Assembly (NCBI GenBank): GCA_944387845.1 | Contig: CALXGH010000021.1 | Coordinates: 1 to 64,000 of the forward strand | Reading direction: 5' to 3' | Length of the DNA: 64,000 bases | Source of the DNA: an uncultured Oscillospiraceae bacterium | GTDB taxonomy: Bacteria; Bacillota; Clostridia; Oscillospirales; Oscillospiraceae | Shown here: positions 7,375-16,925 of the stretch, in pieces | Layout: the number at the start of each line of letters is the position of its first letter | Numbering within the stretch: the first letter of the stretch is position 1 | Program-made: the position numbers and the translations under genes | Notes under the pieces: model-generated | What the model was told of the DNA's origin: nothing | Databases searched by the model: none | Seen by the model: only the letters and a program-made list of their open reading frames with translations

Positions 7375-9051
7375 GTGTCAAGTAGTCTTATTTTAAAGAA
7401 ATCCAACTGTAAAAACTGCTACAAGTGTATAAGGCATTGTCCGGTAAAGTCCATCCGCTTCTCAGGAAACCAGGCCCATATTATAGATAACGAGTGTATA
7501 CTGTGCGGCCACTGCTTTGTTGTCTGCCCGCAGAATGCCAAGCAGATCAGAGACGAGACAGAGAAAGTCCATGTTCTTTTACAGACTGGAGATCCTGTAG
7601 TGGTTAGCCTTGCTCCGTCCTTCATCGCAAATTATGAAGGTGTAGGCATAGAGTCTATGAGAGAAGCCCTTAAAAAATTGGGCTTTTACGATGTTGAGGA
7701 GACAGCTATTGGCGCCACAATGGTAAAAAGGGAATATGAACGTATGCTCAAAGAGGAGAAAAGGGACATTCTCATATCCTCCTGCTGCCATTCTATAAAT
7801 CTTCTCATACAGAAGTATTTCCCAAATGAGATTCAGTATCTTGCTGATGTGGTTTCTCCTATGGTTGCCCACTGCAAGGATATAAAGAAGAGAATACCAA
7901 ACGCCAAAACTGTTTTTATCGGCCCATGTGTTGCCAAAAAGGATGAGGGCGAACTAAGCGACGGTATAGTTGACGCTGTCCTCACCTTTGAGGAGCTTAC
8001 AGAGTGGCTGAAGAGAGAAGATATTGAACTTAAAAAAGAGATCATACCTGATAATAACAGCCGGGCCAGATTCTTCCCCACCACAGGCGGCATTTTAAAG
8101 ACCATGGCTCAGGACGCACCGGGCTACACATATATCGCCCTTGACGGCGTGGAAAACTGCATAGCTGCTCTTAAGGATATAGAGAGCGGAAAAATACACA
8201 ACTGCTTTATAGAGATGTCGGCGTGTATAGGAAGCTGCATCGGTGGCCCTGTAATGGAGAAATACCGCCGCAGTCCTGTAAAAGACTATGTATCTGTAGC
8301 CAATTTCGCCGGCGAGGAAGATTTTGATGTTCCGCAGCCAGATATCGTGGCTATGAAGAAAGACTTTGAGTATATAGACAGAGAGTCCAAGATGCCATCT
8401 GAAAGTGAGATTCGGGAGATACTACACCAGATGGGCAAATTCCGCCCTGAGCAAGAGCTCAACTGCGGCTCATGCGGATATGACACCTGCCGTGAAAAGG
8501 CGATTGCCATATACCAGGGCAAGGCCGAGATATCCATGTGCCTGCCGTTCTTAAAAGACAAGGCCGAGAGTTTCTCCGACACTATCGTTAAAAACACGCC
8601 AAACGGCCTTATTGTGTTAAACGACAAACTGGAGGTCCAGCAGATAAACTCAGCGGCGCTGAATATTATGAATATCAGATATCAGTCCGACGTTTTGGGC
8701 GACCAGGTAGTGCGGATACTTGACCCGACGGTATTTATAAAGGTACAGAACACCGGCAGGGGAATATATAACGAGAGGGTATACCTTGCTGAGTATAAGA
8801 GATATGTGGAGTGGACTATTGTTCCTGACAGAGAGAGCAAGATGCTCATCTGCATTATGCGTGATGTTACAGATGAGGAAAATGAGAGAGAGAAGAAAGA
8901 GAGCATAAGCCGTCAGACGGTTGAGGTAGCCGATAAGGTAGTAGAAAAGCAGATGCGTATCGTTCAGGAGATAGCTTCACTTTTAGGTGAGACAGCCGCC
9001 GAGACAAAGATTGCCCTTTCAAAATTGAAGGAGTCGATATCTGATGAATGA
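7375..9051 (+). CDS. hydS: Sensory [FeFe] hydrogenase with PAS domain (group C, HydS-type)
   Basis: Group C [FeFe] hydrogenases are thought to sense H2 rather than to turn it over fast. Domains in order: two [4Fe-4S] ferredoxin motifs (CKNCYKCIRHCP and CILCGHCFVVCP), the H-cluster domain with SSCCHSINLLIQKYFP, FIGPCVAKKDE and EMSACIGSCIGG (the cysteines that would hold the H-cluster), a further Fe-S motif CGSCGYDTC near residue 365-385, and a PAS domain (GLIVLNDKLEVQQINSAALN) followed by a coiled C-terminus. The classic P-loop motif TSCCP of catalytic enzymes is SSCCH here, as expected for an altered proton path. Two GTG codons (7366 and 7375) could start it; 7375 has better spacing from GAGGGAG. 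The phosphatase gene overlaps its end by 8 bases, which fits a sensor-to-phosphatase output. Confidence 0.88.
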   Translation: MSSSLILKKSNCKNCYKCIRHCPVKSIRFSGNQAHIIDNECILCGHCFVVCPQNAKQIRDETEKVHVLLQTGDPVVVSLAPSFIANYEGVGIESMREALKKLGFYDVEETAIGATMVKREYERMLKEEKRDILISSCCHSINLLIQKYFPNEIQYLADVVSPMVAHCKDIKKRIPNAKTVFIGPCVAKKDEGELSDGIVDAVLTFEELTEWLKREDIELKKEIIPDNNSRARFFPTTGGILKTMAQDAPGYTYIALDGVENCIAALKDIESGKIHNCFIEMSACIGSCIGGPVMEKYRRSPVKDYVSVANFAGEEDFDVPQPDIVAMKKDFEYIDRESKMPSESEIREILHQMGKFRPEQELNCGSCGYDTCREKAIAIYQGKAEISMCLPFLKDKAESFSDTIVKNTPNGLIVLNDKLEVQQINSAALNIMNIRYQSDVLGDQVVRILDPTVFIKVQNTGRGIYNERVYLAEYKRYVEWTIVPDRESKMLICIMRDVTDEENEREKKESISRQTVEVADKVVEKQMRIVQEIASLLGETAAETKIALSKLKESISDE

Positions 9052-10216
9052 TTTATGTGCTGAGATCGGGTACAAGAGTATAAATCATTTCGGAGAGCAG
9101 CTCTGCGGGGATCATGTGGATATCATAGAGCAGGACGAGAACTCCACGGTAATCGTACTGGCTGACGGACTGGGCAGTGGTGTAAAAGCCAGTATTTTAT
9201 CCACCCTTACATCCAAGATAATATCCACCATGATGGCTGAGGGACTACCGCTTGAAGAGTGTGTGTCCACAATCGCTGACACTCTCCCAGTGTGTTCCGT
9301 AAGGGGCGTTGCGTACTCCACTTTTACCATCATACACCTGATCAATAACGACACGGCCGAGCTTATACAGTATGACAACCCAATGATAATACTGCTGCGG
9401 GATGGGGTTAATTATGATTACCCTAAGACCGAGATGAGTATCGGCGGAAAGCAGATATACAGGTCAAACATAAAGCTTCGGGAAAATGACATTTTCATAG
9501 CCATGAGTGATGGTTGCCCACACGCGGGCATTGGTCTTGCCTTCAACTTTGGCTGGAAAAGAGAGGACATAATATCATTTATGGAGACTCTGGCTCCGGC
9601 GGGATATACGGCAAAGACACTGTCAACTATACTTGTGGATGAGTGCAACAAGCTCTACGGAAATGAGCCGGGTGATGACGCAACCGCCTGCGTTATACGC
9701 ATAAGGAAGAGAGAGCCTATGAATCTTCTCTTTGGGCCTCCTTCCAACAGGGACGACTGCGACAGGATGATGAGCCTTTTCTTCTCCAAAGAAGGAAAGC
9801 ATATAGTCTGTGGCGGTACGACGTCATCAATCGCAGCTAAATATCTGAACAAACCGCTGAAAGCAAGCCTTACTTTTGAAAGCAGCGATGTGCCGCCTAT
9901 CGCGGAGATCGAGGGCGTTGACCTTGTTACAGAGGGCGTAATAACCATAAACAAGGTGCTGGAATACGCCAAAGACTATCTCAAAGATAATGAGAGTTAC
10001 GAACAGTGGTGTTATAAGAAGGATGGTGCGTCTCTTATAAGCAGGCTGCTTTTTGAAGAGGCGACAGATATAAATTTCTTTGTGGGCAGAGCTATAAATC
10101 CGGCACATCAGAACCCGGAACTGCCTATTACATTCAGCATAAAAATGAACCTGGTGCAGGAACTGTCTGAATGCCTTAAGAAGATGGGCAAACGCATTAA
10201 GGTAAGTTATTTTTAA
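9044..10216 (+). CDS. SpoIIE/PP2C-type serine phosphatase with an unassigned C-terminal domain
   Basis: Family members dephosphorylate serine or threonine on partner proteins such as anti-sigma-factor antagonists. Residues 1-225 form the PP2C-like domain: VIVLADGLGSGVKAS with the first metal-binding Asp-Gly, IFIAMSDGCPHAG with the second, and GDDATACVIRIR with the last metal aspartates. The remaining 160 residues (from about GPPSNRDDCDRMM to the end) match no domain I know; they carry HIVCGGTTSSIAAKYL and might bind a ligand or partner. The gene starts 8 bases inside hydS and is followed after 12 bases by a second hydrogenase. Such phosphatases are known neighbours of group C hydrogenases, and the likely role is to convert the hydrogenase redox signal into dephosphorylation. 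Its target is not in the window. Confidence 0.83.
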   Translation: MNDLCAEIGYKSINHFGEQLCGDHVDIIEQDENSTVIVLADGLGSGVKASILSTLTSKIISTMMAEGLPLEECVSTIADTLPVCSVRGVAYSTFTIIHLINNDTAELIQYDNPMIILLRDGVNYDYPKTEMSIGGKQIYRSNIKLRENDIFIAMSDGCPHAGIGLAFNFGWKREDIISFMETLAPAGYTAKTLSTILVDECNKLYGNEPGDDATACVIRIRKREPMNLLFGPPSNRDDCDRMMSLFFSKEGKHIVCGGTTSSIAAKYLNKPLKASLTFESSDVPPIAEIEGVDLVTEGVITINKVLEYAKDYLKDNESYEQWCYKKDGASLISRLLFEEATDINFFVGRAINPAHQNPELPITFSIKMNLVQELSECLKKMGKRIKVSYF

Positions 10217-10228
10217 GGGAGAAAAAAC

Positions 10229-11662
10229 ATGAGAAAATTTGATACAAAAGTACAGCATCTTAAATATAAGGTCCTGAGAGAAGTTGCCCGTCATGCATGG
10301 GACGACACGCTCCTTGAGAGCATTACTGACATTCCGAAGGACATTGTACCTGGAAAAGTGCCAACAATGCGCTGCTGCGTATATAAAGAGCGTGCTATTT
10401 TGTCAGAGCGAGTAAAGATCGCCATGGGCGGCGATAAGGATAATCCGAACGTTATCGAGGTTATAGACATCGCCTGCGATGAGTGCCCTGCTGCTGGATA
10501 TGAGGTAACAGACTCATGCAGAGGCTGCCTTGCACACCGCTGTGAGGATGTTTGCCCGAGAGGAGCTATATCCTTTGACCATAATCATACAGCACATATA
10601 GACAAGACAAAGTGTATTGAGTGCGGACGTTGCTCCCAGGTTTGTCCTTATACTGCCATCATTAACCGCAAGAGGCCATGTCAGAACGCATGCAAGGTAA
10701 AGGCTATAACCATAAGCGAGGACAGCGTAGCTGCAATTGACAATGAAAAGTGCATATCCTGTGGTGCTTGTGTATATCAGTGCCCATTCGGTGCTATTAT
10801 GGATAAGTCATACATACTCAACGTAATAGATATAATCAAGAAGAGTGAGGGCGGAAAGAAATACAAGGTATACGCCATTGTTGCCCCGTCTATATCCAGC
10901 CAGTTCTCATACGCAAAACTGGGCCAGGTAGTAGCTGGACTTAAAAAGATGGGATTCCACACAGTTATTGAAGCTGCTCTCGGCGCGGATATGGTAGCTC
11001 TCAGCGAGTCAAAGGAACTTGTGGAGAAGGGCTTCCTTACAAGTTCATGCTGCCCGGGCTTTGTAGCATACATCAAAAAGTCATATCCGGAGCTTATCCC
11101 TTACATCTCCCACAACCTGTCTCCTATGGCGGCTCTGGGCAAGTATATAAAGGATACAACAGAAAATGCAAAGGTAATATTCATCGGGCCATGCACCGCG
11201 AAAAAGATGGAAATGCAGCTTGACACAGTTAAGCCATATGTAGATTCCGTAATGACCTTTGAAGAGCTTCAGGCTATGTTTGATAGCCTTGATATGGATA
11301 TAAATACTCTTGAAGAGGATGTACTTGACAATGCATCCTACTTCGGAAGAATATTTGCCCGTACAGGCGGCCTGTCTGATGCTGTGGCTCAGGCCCTTAA
11401 AGAACAGAACCTCGACTTTGAGGTCAAACCGGCAGTATGCAACGGTATTGAGGAGTGCAAAGTTGCTCTTCTGAAAAAGAGCAAAAATGTCCTCAAAGAG
11501 AACTTTATTGAGGGTATGGCCTGTGTCGGTGGATGCATCGGCGGTGCTGGATGTCTTACACACGGGGCAAAGGATAAAGCTCAGGTTGATGAATACGGCA
11601 GAGAAGCTATGGAAAAGACAATATCTGACGCTGTTGCCGTTCTCGGCATAAACAACAAATAA
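10229..11662 (+). CDS. Monomeric [FeFe] hydrogenase, probably group B
   Basis: The enzyme would reduce protons with ferredoxin electrons or oxidise H2. The 477-residue chain has an N-terminal region with extra cysteines (ACDECPAAGYEV, CRGCLAHRCEDVCP), ferredoxin-type motifs CIECGRCSQVCP and CISCGACVYQCP, and the H-cluster domain with TSSCCPGFVAYIKK, FIGPCTAKKMEMQ and EGMACVGGCIGGAG. Phe after CCPG (rather than Trp) and the N-terminal layout suggest group B, typical of Clostridia, rather than the well-studied group A. It has no PAS domain and closes the operon that starts at 6104, followed by a strong terminator. Co-transcription with the sensor suggests that it is either the regulated output or a second component of the sensing system. 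Confidence 0.87.
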   Translation: MRKFDTKVQHLKYKVLREVARHAWDDTLLESITDIPKDIVPGKVPTMRCCVYKERAILSERVKIAMGGDKDNPNVIEVIDIACDECPAAGYEVTDSCRGCLAHRCEDVCPRGAISFDHNHTAHIDKTKCIECGRCSQVCPYTAIINRKRPCQNACKVKAITISEDSVAAIDNEKCISCGACVYQCPFGAIMDKSYILNVIDIIKKSEGGKKYKVYAIVAPSISSQFSYAKLGQVVAGLKKMGFHTVIEAALGADMVALSESKELVEKGFLTSSCCPGFVAYIKKSYPELIPYISHNLSPMAALGKYIKDTTENAKVIFIGPCTAKKMEMQLDTVKPYVDSVMTFEELQAMFDSLDMDINTLEEDVLDNASYFGRIFARTGGLSDAVAQALKEQNLDFEVKPAVCNGIEECKVALLKKSKNVLKENFIEGMACVGGCIGGAGCLTHGAKDKAQVDEYGREAMEKTISDAVAVLGINNK

Positions 11663-11663
11663 G

Positions 11664-11693
11664 AAAAAAGCATCCCATAAGGGATGCTTTTTT
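11664..11693 (+). terminator. Intrinsic terminator of the hydrogenase operon
   Basis: A perfect 13-bp stem (11664-11676 with 11681-11693, core GCATCCC/GGGATGC) with loop ATAA and a T run. Confidence 0.92.
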
Positions 11694-11736
11694 GCATGTT
11701 AGAGTATTCGGCTCTATATACAGAAAGATAATATGA

Positions 11737-11776
11737 AAATATACCCGGAGAACAGTAAAGTTCTCCGGGTATATTT
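11737..11776 (-). terminator. Intrinsic terminator of pflAB (minus strand)
   Basis: A 17-bp perfect stem (11737-11753 with 11760-11776) containing ACCCGGAGAAC. On the minus strand it follows the pflB stop and ends in an A/T-rich T stretch. Confidence 0.88.
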
Positions 11777-11791
11777 TGATTGTAGTAAAAT

Positions 11792-14035
11792 TTAGATGGA
11801 CTCATGGAATGTGCGCTTGATTACTTCAAGCTGCTGTTCCCTGCTAAGGCGGTTAAAGTTTACCGCATAACCGGAAACTCGGATTGTCAAAGTAGGATAC
11901 TGCTCAGGGTGTTCCATAGCATCTAACAGCACCTGACGATCAAGTACGTTTACATTAAGGTGGTGAGCTCCCTGGATAAAGTAGCCATCCAGAATGGAGA
12001 CAAGGTTATGGACACGCTCTTCCAGGCTCTTTCCAAGTGCGTTAGGTACAATTGAGAAGGTGTTGGAAACGCCGTCCTGACATACACCGCGATATGGAAT
12101 CTTGGCAACGGAGTTAAGGCTGGCCAAAGCACCGTTTTCATCTCTGCCGTGCATCGGGTTAGCGCCAGGAGCAAAAGGTTCTCCAGCTTTGCGCCCGTCC
12201 GGTGTGCTTCCTGTCTTCTTGCCGTACATTACATTGCTGGTGATAGTCAGTGCGGAGAGTGTGTGGATAGCGTTGCGGTACAGTGGGTGCTTTTTCAGTT
12301 CAGCGGAGAAATAGGATACAATTTCAACGGCAATATCGTCTACGCGATCATCGTCATTACCGTATTTGGGGAATTCTCCTTCCACCTCAAAGTCAACGGC
12401 GATTCCCTGCTCATTGCGGATTGGGCGTACTTTTGCAAATTTAATAGCGGAGAGGGAGTCTGCGGCGATGGACAGACCTGCCACGCCAAAGGCTGCAAGA
12501 CGCTCCACAAGAGTGTCATGAAGGGCCATCTGGCTTGCCTCATAGGCATATTTGTCATGCATATAGTGGATGATATTTATCGTATCCACATAGAGTTCTG
12601 CAACATAGGACAGAACCTTCTTATAGTTTGTTAGGACTTTTGAATAGTTGAGCACCTCGTCTTCATCCCGCTGGATACCAGGAACAACCTGCATTCCCTT
12701 CTTTTCGTCAACGCCTCCATTGATGGCGTAAAGAAGGCTCTTTGCAAGATTTGCCCTTGCGCCGAAGAACTGCATCTGCTTGCCAACTGCCATTGCGGAT
12801 ACGCAGCATGCTATGCAGTAGTCATCGCCATAGAGAGGACGCATGATATCGTCGTTCTCATACTGAATGGAGTCAGTAATTACGCTCATTTTTGCACAAT
12901 AGTCTTTAAAGCCCTGGGGCAGATTCTGGCTCCACAGAACGGTCAGGTTCGGTTCCGGGGCAGTGCCCAGGTTTGTAAGAGTGTGGAGATAGCGGAAGCA
13001 TGTCTTGGTTACAAGTGTGCGACCGTCGATTCCCATGCCGCCGAGAGCCTCGGTAACCCATGTTGGGTCGCCTCCGAAGAGCTCATTGTACTCTGGGGTA
13101 CGCAGGTGGCGAACAAGACGGAGCTTGATAACAAACTGGTCGATAAGCTCCTGAGCGCCTTCTTCATCAAGAATTCCGCGATCCATATCACGCTGAATAT
13201 AGATATCCAGGAAGGTAGCGGTGCGGCCGAGAGAGGTGGCGGCTCCGTTGTTCTCTTTGACTCCGGCCAGGTAGCCTAAGTACAGATTCTGTACGGCCTC
13301 CCGTGCATTTTCTGCAGGGCGGGTTACATCACAGCCGTAACGGGCTGCCATGGAAGCCAGTTCCTGAAGGGCACGGATCTGCATATTTATTTCTTCACGC
13401 AGACGGATGAGCTCGTCAGTCATAGGGCCGTCCATTTCTTCAAGATCGCGCTTCTTTTCTTCGATGAGGAAGTCAGTACCGTACAGAGGTATGCGACGAT
13501 AGTCGCCTACAATACGTCCGCGGCCGTAGGCGTCAGGCAGACCAGTGAGAAGACCGGCGGTGCGGGCCAGACGTGTGCGCTTTGGATAGGCGTCAAACAC
13601 ACCTTCATTGTGGGTTTTGCGGTAAAGGTGGAAATGTTTGCGAATTTCTGGATCTAAAGTATAGCCATACTGCTCTAAAGCAGATTCTGCCATACGCAAG
13701 CCGCCGTAGAGGTTAACGATCCTCTTGAGAGGCGCATCTGTCTGAAGACCTACTATAACTTCGTTTTCTTTATCAATGTAGCCGGGTTCAAAATTGTCAA
13801 TACCGGATATTACTTTTGTTTCGACATCCAGAATTCCCTTTTTCATCTCCTCAAGAATCAGGTTGTGAGCCTGTTCCCACACCTTTTTAGTGCGAGGAGA
13901 AATGGGGGAGAGGAAGCTGTCGTCTCCAAGATAAGGTGTGTAATTTTTCTGTATAAAGTTTCGTACGTTTATGAGATGTCTCCACTCGCCAGTGTGAAAT
14001 CCCTGCCAATAGCTGCCGTTAACATCAATGCTCAT
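11792..14035 (-). CDS. pflB: Pyruvate formate-lyase (formate C-acetyltransferase)
   Basis: PFL is a glycyl-radical enzyme that cleaves pyruvate with CoA into acetyl-CoA and formate under anaerobic conditions. At 747 residues it is close to the 750-760 of the family. The two catalytic cysteines are adjacent in [13 protein letters not shown], and the radical glycine is in RVSGYAVNF, Gly about residue 722, 25 residues from the C-terminus as expected. The sequence RGIVGDYRR-like and GRGR motifs of the substrate pocket are also present. The ATG overlaps the stop of pflA by 4 bases (ATGA), so the two are translated together. Both are downstream of a ZTP riboswitch, so formate production is linked to folate and purine status. 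Confidence 0.96.
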   Translation of the reverse strand: MSIDVNGSYWQGFHTGEWRHLINVRNFIQKNYTPYLGDDSFLSPISPRTKKVWEQAHNLILEEMKKGILDVETKVISGIDNFEPGYIDKENEVIVGLQTDAPLKRIVNLYGGLRMAESALEQYGYTLDPEIRKHFHLYRKTHNEGVFDAYPKRTRLARTAGLLTGLPDAYGRGRIVGDYRRIPLYGTDFLIEEKKRDLEEMDGPMTDELIRLREEINMQIRALQELASMAARYGCDVTRPAENAREAVQNLYLGYLAGVKENNGAATSLGRTATFLDIYIQRDMDRGILDEEGAQELIDQFVIKLRLVRHLRTPEYNELFGGDPTWVTEALGGMGIDGRTLVTKTCFRYLHTLTNLGTAPEPNLTVLWSQNLPQGFKDYCAKMSVITDSIQYENDDIMRPLYGDDYCIACCVSAMAVGKQMQFFGARANLAKSLLYAINGGVDEKKGMQVVPGIQRDEDEVLNYSKVLTNYKKVLSYVAELYVDTINIIHYMHDKYAYEASQMALHDTLVERLAAFGVAGLSIAADSLSAIKFAKVRPIRNEQGIAVDFEVEGEFPKYGNDDDRVDDIAVEIVSYFSAELKKHPLYRNAIHTLSALTITSNVMYGKKTGSTPDGRKAGEPFAPGANPMHGRDENGALASLNSVAKIPYRGVCQDGVSNTFSIVPNALGKSLEERVHNLVSILDGYFIQGAHHLNVNVLDRQVLLDAMEHPEQYPTLTIRVSGYAVNFNRLSREQQLEVIKRTFHESI

Positions 14036-14778
14036 AAATTTTCCTCCTCATTTTCTATGTGAGTTACTGTGTTGTTAATTCTTTTCTGCCAATCAATAAG
14101 GCTGTTCCCATCCATAGGCGGGACTCCTTCAAGGGGATAGGATATCCCCATCTCATGATACTTATGTACTCCTAATGTGTGGTAGGGTAATAGTTCTACA
14201 CGACGGATGTGCGAGATGGATTTGAGATAGTCTTCAAGGGATGCCAGGTGTTCATCACCATCGGTGAGGCCTGGCACTACAACGTGGCGGATCCACATTG
14301 GCACATGCAGTCTTTGTGCTGCTTCAAGGAAATGCTCCCACTGGCCACTTTCACGGCGGGTAATTTTTTGAAAGCCTTGCGGGGTATGCTCTTTGATGTC
14401 CATCAATATAAGGTCGGTATATTTCAGGATCTCTTCATAATCCCCCATACCGCAGCCGGCTGTATCCAAACAGGTATTAATTCCCTTCTGATGGCACAGC
14501 TTTAAACATTCCAGTAAAAATTCGGGCTGGAGCAGAGGTTCCCCTCCTGAGAAAGTTACGCCTCCCTCAGTGCCATAATAGGGTTTGAAGCGACACAGCT
14601 TCGCCACCAACTCTTCAGGTGTAATTTGCTGTGCCCGCTCGCCACGGATCTCCCAAGTATCAGGGTTGTGGCAGTACTGACATCGAAGGTTGCAACCTTG
14701 AAGAAATACAACTGTGCGAATACCTGGGCCGTCTACCAGGCCCATGCTCTCCACGGAATGAATGTACCCGATCGCCAT
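14032..14778 (-). CDS. pflA: Pyruvate formate-lyase activating enzyme (radical SAM)
   Basis: This radical S-adenosylmethionine enzyme installs the glycyl radical on PflB. The signature [11 protein letters not shown] (CX3CX2C, about residues 30-37) binds the [4Fe-4S] cluster, and [10 protein letters not shown] (about residue 77) is the SAM-binding GGE motif. The N-terminus [20 protein letters not shown] is typical of the family, and the 248-residue length fits. An excellent ribosome binding site (AAGGAGGG) sits just before the ATG. It is the first gene of the operon, placed before pflB instead of after it as in Escherichia coli. The leader contains the ZTP riboswitch, whose terminator ends about 20 bases before the ribosome binding site. 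Confidence 0.95.
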   Translation of the reverse strand: MAIGYIHSVESMGLVDGPGIRTVVFLQGCNLRCQYCHNPDTWEIRGERAQQITPEELVAKLCRFKPYYGTEGGVTFSGGEPLLQPEFLLECLKLCHQKGINTCLDTAGCGMGDYEEILKYTDLILMDIKEHTPQGFQKITRRESGQWEHFLEAAQRLHVPMWIRHVVVPGLTDGDEHLASLEDYLKSISHIRRVELLPYHTLGVHKYHEMGISYPLEGVPPMDGNSLIDWQKRINNTVTHIENEEENL

Positions 14779-14813
14779 TTGTGCCCTCCTTTGACAATGA
14801 TTATAAAAACAAA

Positions 14814-14918
14814 AAGGCCGACAGTCTGGGACCCTTTATGCCCAGACGGTCGGCCGATATTCACGTCGCACTCCACGTGGTTAATTCCACTTAAAACCGT
14901 CAGTTGTGCAACTACCGT
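14814..14918 (-). ncRNA. ZTP riboswitch (pfl motif) with terminator, leader of pflAB
   Basis: Read on the minus strand, the leader has all parts of the ZTP/ZMP-sensing pfl motif. P1 is GTTGCA (14912-14907) with TGCGAC (14870-14865); the conserved CAACTGACGG follows P1; P2 is a GTGG/CCAC hairpin (14890-14887 with 14880-14877); GTGGAGTGCGAC leads back into P1; and the downstream domain holds CCGTCTGGGCA (14849-14839), matching the family's CCGCCUGGGCA. The last part is also the 5' arm of a 15-bp terminator stem (14855-14841 with 14828-14814 region) followed by TTTTTGTTTTT. Binding of ZTP, a signal of low 10-formyl-tetrahydrofolate, would be expected to block the terminator and allow pflAB transcription. 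Known family biology; alignment was by eye. Confidence 0.9.
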
Positions 14919-14924
14919 AATTGC

Positions 14925-14953
14925 AGTCTAACATGCTTTCAAATACATGTCAA
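14925..14953 (-). promoter_or_regulatory. Sigma-A promoter for the riboswitch-pflAB transcript
   Basis: On the minus strand TTGACA (14953-14948) is followed after 17 bases by TAGACT (14930-14925). Transcription would begin near 14918, immediately before the riboswitch aptamer, which fixes the RNA 5' end. Confidence 0.82.
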
Positions 14954-15250
14954 GCCGTTTGTTTCAAAAAACTTTTTATGTAATCTCAAGTTGCTATATT
15001 AATGCTTCACTTTTTATAAGTGCAGAAATTTGATAGATTTTATACGATAATTAACTTATACTTCCAAAATTTGGTTATAAAATGCCAGAGTTTGTTAGGC
15101 CCAATTATGTGGATGATTTTAATTTCTTTTGTTTAGAAGAGATGTACTGGGGCGATACCGTGGAAGAGATAAATATTAAGTGCCATTGTATGGATAAGCA
15201 CTTCTGTTAATTCACACAATGGCACAACAGGTCTTTATGTCTTTTTTGCT
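14954..15250. other. Gene-free stretch between the pfl promoter and fakA
   Basis: I see no gene here. The only structure is a perfect 10-bp inverted repeat GTGCCATTGT/ACAATGGCAC (15180-15189 and 15216-15225) with a 26-base loop, lying just after the fakA stop on the minus strand. It could be a weak terminator, but no T run follows. Confidence 0.5.
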
Positions 15251-16909
15251 CTATTCAGCTGAGATCATGTAATAGTATACAGGCTGGCCTCCGTAAGCGG
15301 TAACTACGTCGGCATCAGGGAAGGCTTCGGAGAATACCTCTGCAAGGGATTCTGCGTCATCTTCCAGCACGTCTTTTCCGTAGAAAATAGTGATTATTTC
15401 AGGTTCATACTCTTTCAGAGAATCAACAAGAGCTCTTGTAACTACGTCATAATCAGAGGTATTTGCGATAACGGAACCTTCAAGAAGGGCGAGGAACTCG
15501 CCGGTCTTTATCAGCTTACCGTCAAATTCTGAATCTCTGGCTGCGTAGGTGATTGAAGCGGAGTGAACATTTGAGAATGAGGTTGATAGAACCTCAGTCA
15601 GCTCCTCTTCCGTAGCGGAGGCATCGAAATTCATCATTGCTGCGATACCCTGCATGACGGTGGTTGTAGGAATGACAATGACTTTCTTATTCTCTACGAG
15701 AGGTATGCACTGTTCAGCTGCCATGATTATGTTCTTGTTGTTGGGGAACACATAAACTATCTCTGCAGGAGTCTTTTTAACCTGCTTTAAAATGTCCTCA
15801 GTGGATGGATTCATCGTCTGGCCACCCATGATTATCCTGTCGACACCAAGTTCTGTAAATGTCTCAGAGAGACCGTCGCCTACACATACGGCAACAACAC
15901 CGAATTTTTTCTCCGGCTTTGCGTCAGCCTCTTCGATCTCGATATTTTCAAGATCGTCTATGCTCTGAGCCTTTCTGCCTGCGGCCAGATCATCACGCTG
16001 AGTACGCATGTTTTCGATCTTGGCAAGCTCGAGAGTACCGTATTTCTGGGCTTCATTGAGGGCGTCGCCTGGAATATTGGTATGGACATGAACTTTGAAA
16101 GCGTTATCGTCCTCGCCGATAACAAGGCTGTCGCCAATGCTGTCAAGATAAGCAGCAAGAGGGTCGAGAGATTTCTTTACAGTTTTGCGGACGATAAATA
16201 CAGTATCAAAGGTGAATGTTATCTCCTCGTCAGAAAGGCCGGCAAAGTCAGCCTTGCCCTCAGATTCGGAAGCATCGCCTGTGTATTCTATCATCTCTCC
16301 TCGAAGAGCTTTGAGCATGCCCTCAAGGATACAGATATATCCTTTACCGCCAGCGTCGATAACCCCTGCCTTTTTAAGTACAGGATTCTGATTAATAGTG
16401 TTTTCCAGGGCCTTTTTACCAGCCCGGATGGTTATTTCAAGGAGATTTTCAATATCGTCAGTCTCCTTAGCTGCGGCCACCGCAGCGTCGGAAGCAAGAC
16501 GTGAAACTGTAAGTATTGTACCTTCAGCCGGCTTCATAACTGCCTTATAAGCGGAAGATACACCATTTTGCATTGCGGCCGCAAAAGTTTTTGCGTCAGC
16601 TTTTTCGCAACCTTTGAATTCTTTTGAAATGCCTCTGAAAAGGAGCGAGAGAATAACGCCGGAATTGCCGCGGGCGCCTCTGAGCAGAGCGCTAGCTACT
16701 GTGTCAGATGCTTCGGATATATTCATTTCGCCGTGCTTTTTAAGCTCGGTAGAGGCCGTCCCAATTGTAAGGGACATATTAGTGCCTGTATCGCCGTCGG
16801 GAACAGGAAAAACATTCAGGTCATTTATGGCCTGTTTTTCGATATTGATGGCGTTTGAGGCATTAATAACCATATCTTTAAATGCCGCGCCTGTAATTTC
16901 TGTTATCAC
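15251..16909 (-). CDS. fakA: Fatty acid kinase catalytic subunit FakA (DAK2 domain)
   Basis: FakA (YloV) phosphorylates fatty acids bound by FakB proteins so that they can enter phospholipid synthesis. The N-terminal DAK2-like nucleotide domain has NVFPVPDGDTGTNMSLT (about residues 30-46), RGARGNSGVILS near 80, and a glycine-rich IDAGGKGY; the C-terminal half has the family's IIMGGQTMNPSTEDIL and FPNNKNI motifs. The start is set at the GTG at 16909, because GGAGGG lies 7 bases upstream and the family begins just before this point (ITEITGAAFKDM). An upstream ATG would overlap the preceding gene's stop region. Length is 552 residues. It lies 16 bases after the Asp23 gene, the usual neighbour in Firmicutes. 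Confidence 0.92.
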   Translation of the reverse strand: MITEITGAAFKDMVINASNAINIEKQAINDLNVFPVPDGDTGTNMSLTIGTASTELKKHGEMNISEASDTVASALLRGARGNSGVILSLLFRGISKEFKGCEKADAKTFAAAMQNGVSSAYKAVMKPAEGTILTVSRLASDAAVAAAKETDDIENLLEITIRAGKKALENTINQNPVLKKAGVIDAGGKGYICILEGMLKALRGEMIEYTGDASESEGKADFAGLSDEEITFTFDTVFIVRKTVKKSLDPLAAYLDSIGDSLVIGEDDNAFKVHVHTNIPGDALNEAQKYGTLELAKIENMRTQRDDLAAGRKAQSIDDLENIEIEEADAKPEKKFGVVAVCVGDGLSETFTELGVDRIIMGGQTMNPSTEDILKQVKKTPAEIVYVFPNNKNIIMAAEQCIPLVENKKVIVIPTTTVMQGIAAMMNFDASATEEELTEVLSTSFSNVHSASITYAARDSEFDGKLIKTGEFLALLEGSVIANTSDYDVVTRALVDSLKEYEPEIITIFYGKDVLEDDAESLAEVFSEAFPDADVVTAYGGQPVYYYMISAE

Positions 16910-16925
16910 TGCATTTCCCTCCATG

